Assembly (NCBI GenBank): GCA_949358305.1
Contig: OX442319.1
Coordinates: 3,038,001-3,102,000 of the forward strand
Length of the DNA stretch: 64,000 nt
Direction: 5' to 3'
Source of the DNA: Strigamia acuminata
Taxonomy: Eukaryota; Arthropoda; Chilopoda; Geophilomorpha; Linotaeniidae
Of the stretch, positions 31,401-39,630 are shown one piece after another (the first letter of the stretch is position 1; each line of letters opens with the position of its first letter). A program made the position numbers and the translations under genes. The notes below the pieces were generated by a model. It was not told the origin of the DNA and did no database searches. It saw nothing but the letters and a program-made list of their open reading frames with translations.

Positions 31401-34090
31401 CACTTAAGAGATTGATGGTCGCTCTCGAGGTAAAATGGCATCATCTCGAGATATGCACGAAAGCGTTTGACACCCCAAACCGCGGCCAAACATTCGATTT
31501 CGGTTACTTTATAGTTCTTTTCAGCGCTGTTTAATGCGCGAGAGGCAAATGCGATTGGAATTCTCACACCTTCATCGTTAAGTTGCATTAAAGCAGCACC
31601 TAATCCAGAATAACTAGCATCGGTCTGCAGTATAAATGGCTTTTTCCAACTGGGAAAACGTCTTTTCAATGTTGGTATCGCAATCTGGTCTTTCAGATAT
31701 TCGAACGCTGATTGCTGCGCATCTGTCCAAATCCAAGTTGCGTCCTTTTTAAGCAATGGTCGGAAAACTTCGCTAATTTTGGAAAAATTTGCAATGAATG
31801 ATTGGTAATAACCTACCATGCCTTTAAATCGTTGTAATTCGCGCAAACTGGTTGGCGCGGGATAATTTTGAATAGCCACCACTTTCTTTGGATTTGGTGT
31901 AATCTGGCCAGATTCCACTATGTGTCCCAAAACCTCGAGTCTTTTTTGACAAAGCTCAGTCTTGTTGGCGTTCATGGTGAATCCAGCGTTGAACAATTCC
32001 TCTAAAACGAGGCGCAAATGTTGCACGTGTTCCTCGAAAGTTCGGCTAAAAATAATCACGTCATCAATATACACAAATACAAATTTGTAAAGATATTTTG
32101 CAAGAGTCTTATTCATCGCTCGTTGGAGTGTAGCGGGTCCGTTAATAGGTCCGAAAGGCATGCGCACATATTCGAATAAACCTCGATGTGTTATAAAAGC
32201 TAAATACCGTTCGTCACCTTTGCGCACGCCGATCTGATGGAAAGCTTCGCGTCCGTCGATTATTGAAAACCAATGCGCACCTCCCAAATAGGCAAAGATG
32301 TTATCAATGTCCGGAAGTGGGTAAACGTCCGGAATTGTTTGCGCATTAATGGGGCGAAAATCCATAGCAGTTCTCCATTCGCCTGTCTTCTTGGGTACGA
32401 CGACTGGAGCAACGGCGCAATCACTTTGGGATCGCCGAATAATACCTTGCTGCAGCTTTTTGTCGATATATTGATCAATTATCGCCTTTTTCGCAGGGTT
32501 TACCGGGCGCACAGGGACATGAATTGGACGAAAATCCGGTTTCAGGTTCACCTCGTACTCGGTGTTATTACATAAACCAATTTCTTCGCGAAAGATTTGC
32601 GAAATGGGCTGCAATGTTTTGATTAATAGTTTTATCTGTGGCACTGTTAATTGGTTCCACAACTGGTGGTAAATCCAATCTAAATCGGTCGGATCTCCAC
32701 TAGGTTGGTACTGCAAAAAATTAATGTCATTAATGTTCATTTTAGAGTTATTCTCACCATTGTCAGGTTGCGCAATCGAAAAGATGTTGATTTTCGACTC
32801 CTTCTTGGCATTGATGTCTTTAGCACGTTGCGCAACGAGTTGTTTGGCAATTGGACGAATAACATTGATTTTTCGTCGTAAACGTCGTAATCGTCGGAAC
32901 TGACTCAAAGTTAATTTACGTGAAATTGTCTTTTTTAAATTGGAGGAAATTTTAGAAGTTTCTTTCCTCTTTGGGGACCAAATATTCGACCATTTGCGTT
33001 GCGCACGATGTCGAACTTGTTTAACTCGATACTGCGCATCGTCATGTGGATACTCGAATATTTCTTGTTGCAAGGGTCTATGCGCCAGGAGGAGGCAGTT
33101 AATTTCACTCACCGGATCCGGTTTCCTTAGTATTTTCGTCGGAACGATCTCACTAATGGCCGCCGGTGGGTTGGATGGATCCTGCGTTTCTTCCGGCGCA
33201 AATGGCAAAACCAGAATTGACTCTGACTTTTTTGCTTCTTCATAAGTCATGAATTTGCGAATCTCATTTGAGCCCACCATGCTCCACTGTTGTCTCGCAT
33301 GGTCGATGTCGATTCCGGCCGCTGTGCAGAAATCACGTCCAAGGAGCATATCCATTTTGGCATCGGGTAAAACCATGCAAATGAATTTTATTATGCCTAT
33401 TGGGGCGCGCAAAGCGAGCTGCATCGATTTGGTGGAATCCACTATGTCACCAGACGCGACCTGCACCCGCTCGTGGAGATTCACAAAGTCCAAACCCATT
33501 TTTTCGTGTAGTTGTTGGAACACGTCCTCACTCATTACACACGTTTGTGCGCCTGAGTCTAGAAGCGCAGTACAAGCTACATTAGCCCAGGAAATCTTTA
33601 CGCAAGGTGCTTTCTTGCACAAACGATCCCCGCGCGTTATCTCAATGATGGGTTCTTGAGTTTCTTTAAGTTCCTCTGGCGTTAACATTACGAAAGATAC
33701 CTTCATAGGAGAGATCACTTCCTTTGGAGCCTCAGTCGTTGTTGCACTGGAAGTAGACTTAATTATTGGTAAAGTTTTAGTAATTTTACTCACTATTGTC
33801 ACTTTCGGGTTTTTCTTCGAAATTACAGGTTGCAAATCTGTTAATTTCGGCAATTCGTCCTTTACAGCTTCAGGAACGGCAGTCTGCAGATCTGACGCCT
33901 TTGTAGCTGAGGTGATGATGGAAGATGATGAAGAAATAACACTACTTACAGGTTTATACTCTGAAAGAGTAATAACAGTAGGAGATGTTGTTGAATTAAC
34001 CTGTGAAGGATCGTCCTCTTTCAAGTTAATTAAAGGTGAAGCGCGTCGTTTGGATTTCAGACGTTTTGCGCGAAGGGCCGGTCGACTCAT
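28445..34090 (-). CDS. Gypsy-B pol polyprotein: protease, reverse transcriptase, RNase H, long linker, integrase
   Basis: One open frame of 1881 codons begins with ATG at 34090, overlapping the gag stop as ATGA. The protease LDSGA is near residue 177 and RT YIDD near 672. RNase H shows QTDAS near 821 and ends with ADALSRAP near 933. Then follow about 550 residues rich in Pro, Ser, Thr, Arg and Ile with no recognisable domain. The integrase starts near 1500 with an HHCC finger (GHMGQERTLHRI, then CEACQRAK) and has a DDE core (YIDYYG, SDNAPAF, AERLNQ). No stops or missing catalytic residues are visible. The domain order is Ty3/gypsy. Expression by termination-reinitiation is suggested by the gag overlap. 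Confidence 0.95.
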   Translation of the reverse strand: MSRPALRAKRLKSKRRASPLINLKEDDPSQVNSTTSPTVITLSEYKPVSSVISSSSSIITSATKASDLQTAVPEAVKDELPKLTDLQPVISKKNPKVTIVSKITKTLPIIKSTSSATTTEAPKEVISPMKVSFVMLTPEELKETQEPIIEITRGDRLCKKAPCVKISWANVACTALLDSGAQTCVMSEDVFQQLHEKMGLDFVNLHERVQVASGDIVDSTKSMQLALRAPIGIIKFICMVLPDAKMDMLLGRDFCTAAGIDIDHARQQWSMVGSNEIRKFMTYEEAKKSESILVLPFAPEETQDPSNPPAAISEIVPTKILRKPDPVSEINCLLLAHRPLQQEIFEYPHDDAQYRVKQVRHRAQRKWSNIWSPKRKETSKISSNLKKTISRKLTLSQFRRLRRLRRKINVIRPIAKQLVAQRAKDINAKKESKINIFSIAQPDNGENNSKMNINDINFLQYQPSGDPTDLDWIYHQLWNQLTVPQIKLLIKTLQPISQIFREEIGLCNNTEYEVNLKPDFRPIHVPVRPVNPAKKAIIDQYIDKKLQQGIIRRSQSDCAVAPVVVPKKTGEWRTAMDFRPINAQTIPDVYPLPDIDNIFAYLGGAHWFSIIDGREAFHQIGVRKGDERYLAFITHRGLFEYVRMPFGPINGPATLQRAMNKTLAKYLYKFVFVYIDDVIIFSRTFEEHVQHLRLVLEELFNAGFTMNANKTELCQKRLEVLGHIVESGQITPNPKKVVAIQNYPAPTSLRELQRFKGMVGYYQSFIANFSKISEVFRPLLKKDATWIWTDAQQSAFEYLKDQIAIPTLKRRFPSWKKPFILQTDASYSGLGAALMQLNDEGVRIPIAFASRALNSAEKNYKVTEIECLAAVWGVKRFRAYLEMMPFYLESDHQSLKWLFQQREPTGRLARWVLSLSDYKFTFLHCSGCKNKVADALSRAPVDPPEVDDEDDSPEVDEACYLAYFDDCNEWPALNIIKELPKDINLQFRKLFKSKFKKVPLIAASSPTRRKNKKKSLIPRPTGKRKVIGNAPTSGAQIPSSTGVATPPTRAPPVTIPPIAPAPVVQPTATPNASVPVAQPTSQVKTPNLSPVRVSVPLRTRRQRSLIPILIKKRGRPRKINIVPILSPRAKRAIATRTRARLKDPSLIPKTPPWLPPRYAGTIKKWTFPKLLKSQQVGRLKAVRRKSAIPSHVVKPKPKTVLIPPPLPIITPPATPISIPIPSSIPPSAIIPTRIPAPINPSSFRKKTASAPSQLPTPGTLVDKIRRNFRRITGVPAPIIQPDSHRRPTTKPSPEIPNLPTPSPTPSIPITDFPVISPRQHSEPVMYDDAAGPSGQQRPEGYTSDPDSDSTSSEDSFGPIRDMSPPTRNYYAPPTSARRTPSRLRPRRERTVIEDSRTEAEKQAELEHDPPIEHPPFELLPTAAEIIAAQRQDPWSRELIFYLTAQMLPLDPDEAAKIVADAQDFGMYKEMLCRFPPVHINEIRKRRQIYLPFELRERYFRAMHYPPVVGHMGQERTLHRIKSRVFWPKMREDIRTWIQVCEACQRAKPLNRLPYGKMIMSRSRHLFSAVYIDYYGKKPRSTEGHCYAFVMVDSASRWLDVRLTENSNIATTVKQIQKFCKRWGFPKIIISDNAPAFRSPEFRSQIQQLGAINRYTAAYHPQGNIAERLNQSLKNCILAYIDDDHTRWDVNIGYFVLAINSAYQISLKYSPFKMVTGQEARFPGDLDSDTDDGEPLPPVEAENLHEHMRRMRESAINNLRESQIRHKKWFDLKRRPHDFRPGDWVTLRNRQPSSADKQFAAGLRQRTEGVYIIHRLVGPNTEILMDENGQKTQPYNVVELRHWFFAEANFLTLKDVEIIDKHVEIFTVNTLDIFSAYFLSFE

Positions 34091-36057
34091 TTGCGGCCTG
34101 GTTCCACCGGCTTCCCGAACTTCAGGCCTTCGGAGTTTTCCGGTCTCCTAAATGGCTGGTAACATATGGGGCACAACGGATGCCAAGTTGCTGTATCTAC
34201 CAAATACCACCAATCCTTCGGTGTTTTCCTCCAGGCTGTGCCTTTCTCAGGACATTTGACAGTTAATGGTGGTTTTGGCGCTGGTGGAAACGTGACAATT
34301 GACGTAGAGCACACATGGTCCTTTGGGACGTCTGCTGGAGGTGTCAGAGTAGCTAAATTTATTTTAATTGTTGCCTTCTGAGCCGCCTCGGCGACTGTGC
34401 TCTTCTTAATTTCAGGTTCAGCATCCGTGTCGCTGCTACTACTACTCGTATCGGGTTCCTGCGCAGGTGGAGATTGTTCTGGTCTCGCCTGCACTGCAGC
34501 TAACTCGATTAAGAATTGTTTTCGATACCTCGCAAAACGTTTGACGTCCTGGGACACGAGAGATTTGACATCATCGTCTCCTTTGGACTTCTCCGCAGCC
34601 TTGAGCACTGTGGGGCGTTGCGCATCACGCAGAGAGGGCATTCGTTGATCAGCCATACCCAGATCTTTGTATTCGTCTGCTCGAATGGTGTCCAGCTGTA
34701 GACGATTGTCGATGTCATTACCTCTTTGGATCGCCTCGTCCAGCGAGTTTACGTTCCATGCGCGCAAGAGATGAACAACTTCGGTTTGCATCATGTTCTG
34801 AGCTTTCTCCCATTGGAGCTCTGGGTCGGTATATCCTGCAACCTGAAGATAATATACAATCTCACTTAAAAATGACATCGTAGACTCTCCATTTCGTTGC
34901 TTTCGCTTGGATAGCTTCACATTGGCCGCTGCCGAATTCATGGCGAAAGCTCGTCGAAATAATATCTCAAAGTCCTCCCATGTTTTTGGTTTTGGTTTTA
35001 GTGATAACCACCATCGCTGCGCTCTTCCACGCGTTGCTTGAATGACAAATACTTTTAAATATTCATCCACCGGGGCCTGCATAGAATACATGTGCGCGTA
35101 CAAATGCGCAAGAAAAAGATTAATGTAATCAAGATCGGCTTTATCTGGATCAAACAAAGGTGGTTTTCCAGGCTTGAAACAATTTTTATCTTTACTTGCG
35201 TGTTGCGCTCTTACTGACGGCAGTGACAACTTTGCCTTGGTGTCGGATCTATCCCGAGGATATCCCATCTTGGAGTATAGCATCGAGCTCATTAAATCTC
35301 GATTTGCTCGTGTTGAATGGTCCAAATGAGCAGATTCCTGTGATGGAGCCTGGGTATAGATCGTTGCCATCGTCGGCATTGGCGGCGTGGTTGTTGTGTA
35401 AACAATTTGCGCAGCCTGCGCGGACATTCTCGTCTGCTGGCCTCGATGTTCAACTTCCCGATGCTGGTGCGGACATGCTGTGGGAAGTCCTAAATCATAT
35501 GGTGCCGAGGTGCCTTTAACTCTTATGGAGCCATGCGAGGATCCACCGTCTAGAGACCGTGCGGTCCCTGTTCGTAGAGAGCGAGGGCCTTGTTGGAATA
35601 TTTCGCGAATCTCATTTACTAGACCTCGTGTTTGAGCATAGTATTGGTTGCGCAAGTCGGACATCAGCAAACCTTCCGTATTTAATGTGACGGGGTCTAC
35701 TAATGCTCTAGGCTGAGTTGAATCGAAAAAAGATGGCGCCGCCAAAAAGTTAGCGGGTGTTGACGTGGCAAAATTTACTTGAGGTTGCGCTCGTGAATTT
35801 GCAACAGCCATTGTCATGATATGATTTGATGGGGCTGGCTGTTGTTGCGCAATACTCACAAGCGTTTCCTGTTGTTCGATACGACTTCTTCGTAATTGGT
35901 CGTGTTGCTGCCACTCTCGAAATTCCCTTTCTTCTTCCCGGCGAACACCACTCCTCCGTTCGGACTGTTGCCATTCCTGCTCCATTTCTAGCTCACTGAA
36001 ATCAAATGGATCGCGCGTGACGGGACGAATTCCGTCACCTCCCAACTGTCTCGACAT
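34087..36057 (-). CDS. Gypsy-B gag
   Basis: The 656-codon frame starts about 100 bases inside the 5' LTR end. The N-terminal half is Gln/Arg-rich and low in complexity. Around residues 330-430 lies a capsid-like helical region of the retrotransposon gag type (VFVIQATRGRAQRWWLSL, then a FEILFRRAF segment). The C-terminus has a single CPIC pair and lacks a CCHC knuckle in the visible sequence, which is unusual for gypsy Gag. The stop TGA shares ATGA with the pol start. The frame is unbroken. Confidence 0.9.
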   Translation of the reverse strand: MSRQLGGDGIRPVTRDPFDFSELEMEQEWQQSERRSGVRREEEREFREWQQHDQLRRSRIEQQETLVSIAQQQPAPSNHIMTMAVANSRAQPQVNFATSTPANFLAAPSFFDSTQPRALVDPVTLNTEGLLMSDLRNQYYAQTRGLVNEIREIFQQGPRSLRTGTARSLDGGSSHGSIRVKGTSAPYDLGLPTACPHQHREVEHRGQQTRMSAQAAQIVYTTTTPPMPTMATIYTQAPSQESAHLDHSTRANRDLMSSMLYSKMGYPRDRSDTKAKLSLPSVRAQHASKDKNCFKPGKPPLFDPDKADLDYINLFLAHLYAHMYSMQAPVDEYLKVFVIQATRGRAQRWWLSLKPKPKTWEDFEILFRRAFAMNSAAANVKLSKRKQRNGESTMSFLSEIVYYLQVAGYTDPELQWEKAQNMMQTEVVHLLRAWNVNSLDEAIQRGNDIDNRLQLDTIRADEYKDLGMADQRMPSLRDAQRPTVLKAAEKSKGDDDVKSLVSQDVKRFARYRKQFLIELAAVQARPEQSPPAQEPDTSSSSSDTDAEPEIKKSTVAEAAQKATIKINLATLTPPADVPKDHVCSTSIVTFPPAPKPPLTVKCPEKGTAWRKTPKDWWYLVDTATWHPLCPICYQPFRRPENSEGLKFGKPVEPGRK

Positions 36058-36138
36058 GATGAAGAAAATGTGAAATGATTAAATAAATAACTCAAAAAAC
36101 TAACCTTTTCGCGCGTTTAAGCCTTATAGGTGAGAGCG

Positions 36139-36157
36139 AATCCTGTCAGGCTCGCCA
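36139..36157 (-). other. Gypsy-B primer binding site
   Basis: Four bases inside the 5' LTR the + strand reads AATCCTGTCAGGCTCGCCA, the form of a tRNA 3' end with CCA and discriminator G. That discriminator is common in serine and arginine tRNAs; exact identity not established. Confidence 0.65.
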
Positions 36158-36161
36158 TGTT

Positions 36162-36833
36162 TGTTACGAATCAACTTAGATGTTTAATTGATTTGATCTG
36201 AATTTACGCGCAAGGTGATGTTAGCGCAAATCAGCGGGCAAAGTTCGTAGATTTACTCTGTTTGTGCCATCGTCATATGCGGATATCGGACGGTGAATAA
36301 ACCTAACTCGCTGTAACACACATTATTTATATTCGACGGGCTCAATCTCACGTTGTGGGTCTTTACGTTTAAAAAGAATGAGTATGCGCAGTGATATTCG
36401 TATGCGGGTGGGCGTAGGATGTCACAGGCATGCGAAGGGATAAAAGGTGGGCAAAAAGAGGCGCTATTAAGTGTTAAATTAGAAGGGGCGCGTGTTAAAG
36501 CGCAAAATAAAGATTGACGAACTCAATTCAATCTAAGAGGTGTTAACTCGTTGAAAGAGGTATGAGAAGTGTGGATTATGGATAAAAGTAGCGACCAGGT
36601 AAACATGAGTCATGTGACCAGGTCGATTGGAGTGGGTGAGGGGGTGGAAGGTATAAAATAAGGTTAATTGTTGGAAATAATAAGATGCGCGCAATGAGGC
36701 TGCGCATATATTTAGAGATGATTCATCAATGTTAGATGAAAAGAAAGATTGGGAAAAAATAAGAAAACTTAAGATTGGGTCAGTCTAAGTTAGAAATGAA
36801 TAAAAAAGAAGGGTGGGTAACCTGCCCGTGACA
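36162..36833 (-). repeat. Gypsy-B 5' LTR (672 bp)
   Basis: It has the same termini and length as 22795-23466 and, by direct reading, the same sequence. It is followed on the + strand by AAGT and host repeat. Confidence 0.96.
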
Positions 36834-37446
36834 AAGTGTCACAAGAAATTGTAAAAGTTGCCGGTCGCAGCTATCAAAAGTACGGCAAATGCTCGACATT
36901 CGAAACTACCTCTCGCACCAGGCAACGAATTTAATCACGAATAAGGAATTCCGGGAAAAATGATTGGAAATCGAAAATATTTTAGTATTATTCACATTTA
37001 CTTGTCTTTGTAAAGCCCCATTGCATTTGGAGGCCTTGTTCTGCGCTCACAGTACTCTGTGTACATTTGTATATGTATATTTTGATTATGGTTATAATAA
37101 TTAGTCATACTTATTTCTTTAGACAATATTAAATGTTTATAATATTTTATAAGTTACACACTTGTGTTTGGCTCATTATATCTATATTTAATCACTTCTA
37201 TCTATCAATTTATTGTCGCATTGTTTACGAAGTCAGATTATTACATTTTAGGTTTATTCACTTGTTTACACTTATTCCAGCCCCTAAGGCTATTTCTTGT
37301 CACCTGTCCAGTGACCTCCCACCTTTACTGCAAGAGCAGCATCTTAGTCAACCCTTAATATTGTTTTATATCATTCCCTAATTAACCCTCATCATGTATT
37401 CTCGTCACACAACAGTTTTTGTGCAATACAGGACCATGAAAGAAGT
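36834..37446. repeat. 609-bp tandem repeat, complete unit
   Basis: AAGTGTCACAAGAAATTG recurs at 36834 and 37443, a period of 609 bp. The unit shares sequence with 3930-4270 and 6078-6293. It has no ORF of note and no terminal structure, so it looks like a low-copy tandem or satellite-type repeat. Confidence 0.85.
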
Positions 37447-37595
37447 GTCACAAGAAATTGTAAAAGTTGCTGGTCGCAGCTATCAAAAGTACGGCAAATG
37501 CTCAACATTCAAAACTACCTCTCGCACCACGCAACGAATTTAATCACGAATAAGGAATTCCGGAAAAAATGATTGGAAATCGAAAATATTTTAGT
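37447..37595. repeat. 609-bp tandem repeat, partial third unit
   Basis: It matches the first 150 bp of the unit (GTCACAAGAAATTG to AAAATATTTTAGTAT) and then diverges into unique sequence. Confidence 0.82.
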
Positions 37596-38566
37596 ATATT
37601 TCGGATTTCCGCAGAATGAATTGCACTCTCTGAGGTCTAAATTCAGAATTTTTGGCGATTCCCATTTAGCGCAAGCGCATCGGCTCAACGGTAAAGGAAA
37701 TTGGAAATTCAAAATGGGTCTGTTATTCAGTAGAATGTTTGCACTTTATATCAATAAGTAATATGAAAATATCATCCAAGAAATAATCTGTTTTATATAT
37801 TGTTGACATACGAGAAATAACAATTTATACTGTTGGGATTGAGTGAGACCTTTCATAGGACAGGAGGTACACGAGACTGCAATTGTTCCCACGCATTAGT
37901 TGCATTAGTTGTATTAGTGCATTAGTTGCAACAATTGGTACCAGAAACAGAGCCTAAATTTATAGCGATGAAGTTTACTTCACTAGTAAACTTTGCAATT
38001 ACATACAGAGGTGACTACAGCTATGTCGGACTCAGAATTATAAATCATATCAAGTACAGTAATCTTTTCCTGGGCTGTTTTCATTTTTGTGGTTGTCTTT
38101 ATTTTTATGGTCAGTTTTGTTCTAACAAAGTTTAGTCTGCCCCAAAAAAAAACCAACACCACATCAGAGAGAACCCAGTGATTGTTGAAGATCACAACCT
38201 GCGTTTTAGTCAAACAATGATTTTGTTGAAAAGTACAAAACTTGCCTTCCTGAAAATTGATTTGTTGTCAGTTATGGTGATACTTTAATTCCACATCTAT
38301 TTAACTAATTAGTTTTAAAATTTATTTATATTTTTAGTCATGTTTTCTGCTCTATACCTCCTTACAGGTTCTTCCCCAACATGAAAATGATTCTCTCAGT
38401 TTGCACATCCCAACAGATAAATCTAATAAGTTTAAACTTAATTCTAATGATTCAAAAATGTTAATTAATATACATTGTTTTTAATTATTTGTACATCATT
38501 TTTTTTTATTAGCAGAGCTACAGTAGAATTAGAACCCCACAGCTTCTAGGACAACTGATTACTTTA

Positions 38567-38606
38567 GCAATGACAATGACAATGACAAAAACAATGACAA
38601 TGACAA
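38567..38606. repeat. (AATGAC)n microsatellite
   Basis: About six imperfect AATGAC hexamers in a row, one reading AAAAAC. Confidence 0.85.
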
Positions 38607-38812
38607 GCATTATTGTTCTCTCACATCAAAATATGCATCTGTGTATTTTTTATGTATCAAGTACATTCTCTGGCATTTTCAATTTAATTTATTTTATTTT
38701 AGCAAGAAATACATGCTTTTAAGTTATTGTGAAACAGTTGCAAACATGCAAGAGTTTATAAAGTACAGTGCTAGACTGGCCCGACGGGCTACCGGGAATT
38801 TCCCAGTGACCA

Positions 38813-39630
38813 GTGGCCCAACCCATTCAGATTTCCCTGTTCTAAATTTGTACCCAGTCCAGCCCTGATCAAGTCTTAATGGGCTTTTGCATTACGTCCG
38901 ATGCACAGAACGGTCCGTACGCGTAACAATATTTAATTAAACATTGTATGGTAAATTTTTTTGAGACACCCTTATATAGTCACCCTCCTTGTCAGGCCGG
39001 TTTTATATGGGCCACCCAGTAGAATGGGACACTTACATAGTAAAGGCATTGAAAGAATGGAAAAGGCTGAATATATTCATGGAGATAAATTAGCTGATAA
39101 AAGTATGTCCCATTGTACTCCTGGGAAACAAGCCAAGCACAAGAGCTAATTTTCCACCTATCGGGCAAATTAAATCCAAGAACATTTGGATGCCCGTTTT
39201 TTGGCCTCACCCAACACCTTGTCTCTTAGTTGATGTTTAGTAGTAGCGTGAGGTGGCGTTGCGAGCCTTCCAATCCTATTGGAGTTTCAAATTGGTATAC
39301 TGAAAATCGCATCACGATATTTTTTTAATAATAGGCCTAAATAATTGAAAATTGGATATTATCAGAAAGAACAATTCTGATAATATTCAATAATAAACAG
39401 AAATATCTTTCAGAATCAAATAATATTTATTTTTTACCATATTACTTCTAACTAATAGGACGAAGACTAAATTAGTGATCAACAGATCATGAATTTAGAA
39501 ATTTGTTGTATTCGACTCATAAGGAAGTTGGTATCGAGAAACCTGTGGCCCGATCCGTCCAGATTTCCCAGTACTAAATTTGTACCCAGTCCAGCCCTGA
39601 TCAAGTGTTAATGGGCTTTTGCATTACGTC
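38813..39630. repeat. Pair of 87-bp direct repeats (38813-38899 and 39544-39630)
   Basis: Both copies run from TGGCCC through TTTGTACCCAGTCCAGCCC to GCATTACGTC with a few differences. They are 731 bp apart in the same orientation. They may be fragments of a dispersed transposon; no terminal repeats or ORF tie them to a class. Confidence 0.6.

Larger units (their letters stand above)
22795..36833 (-). mobile_element. Gypsy-B, full-length 14.0-kb LTR retrotransposon, apparently intact
   Basis: Two 672-bp LTRs (36162-36833 is 5', 22795-23466 is 3' in element orientation) show no difference that I can find by eye. AAGT flanks both ends (22791-22794 and 36834-36837). The element holds gag, pol and a third ORF, all open for their full length, plus about 1.9 kb of noncoding DNA before the 3' LTR. 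Identical LTRs and intact frames indicate a very recent insertion and possible activity. Host sequence resumes exactly as expected from the 609-bp repeat. Confidence 0.97.
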
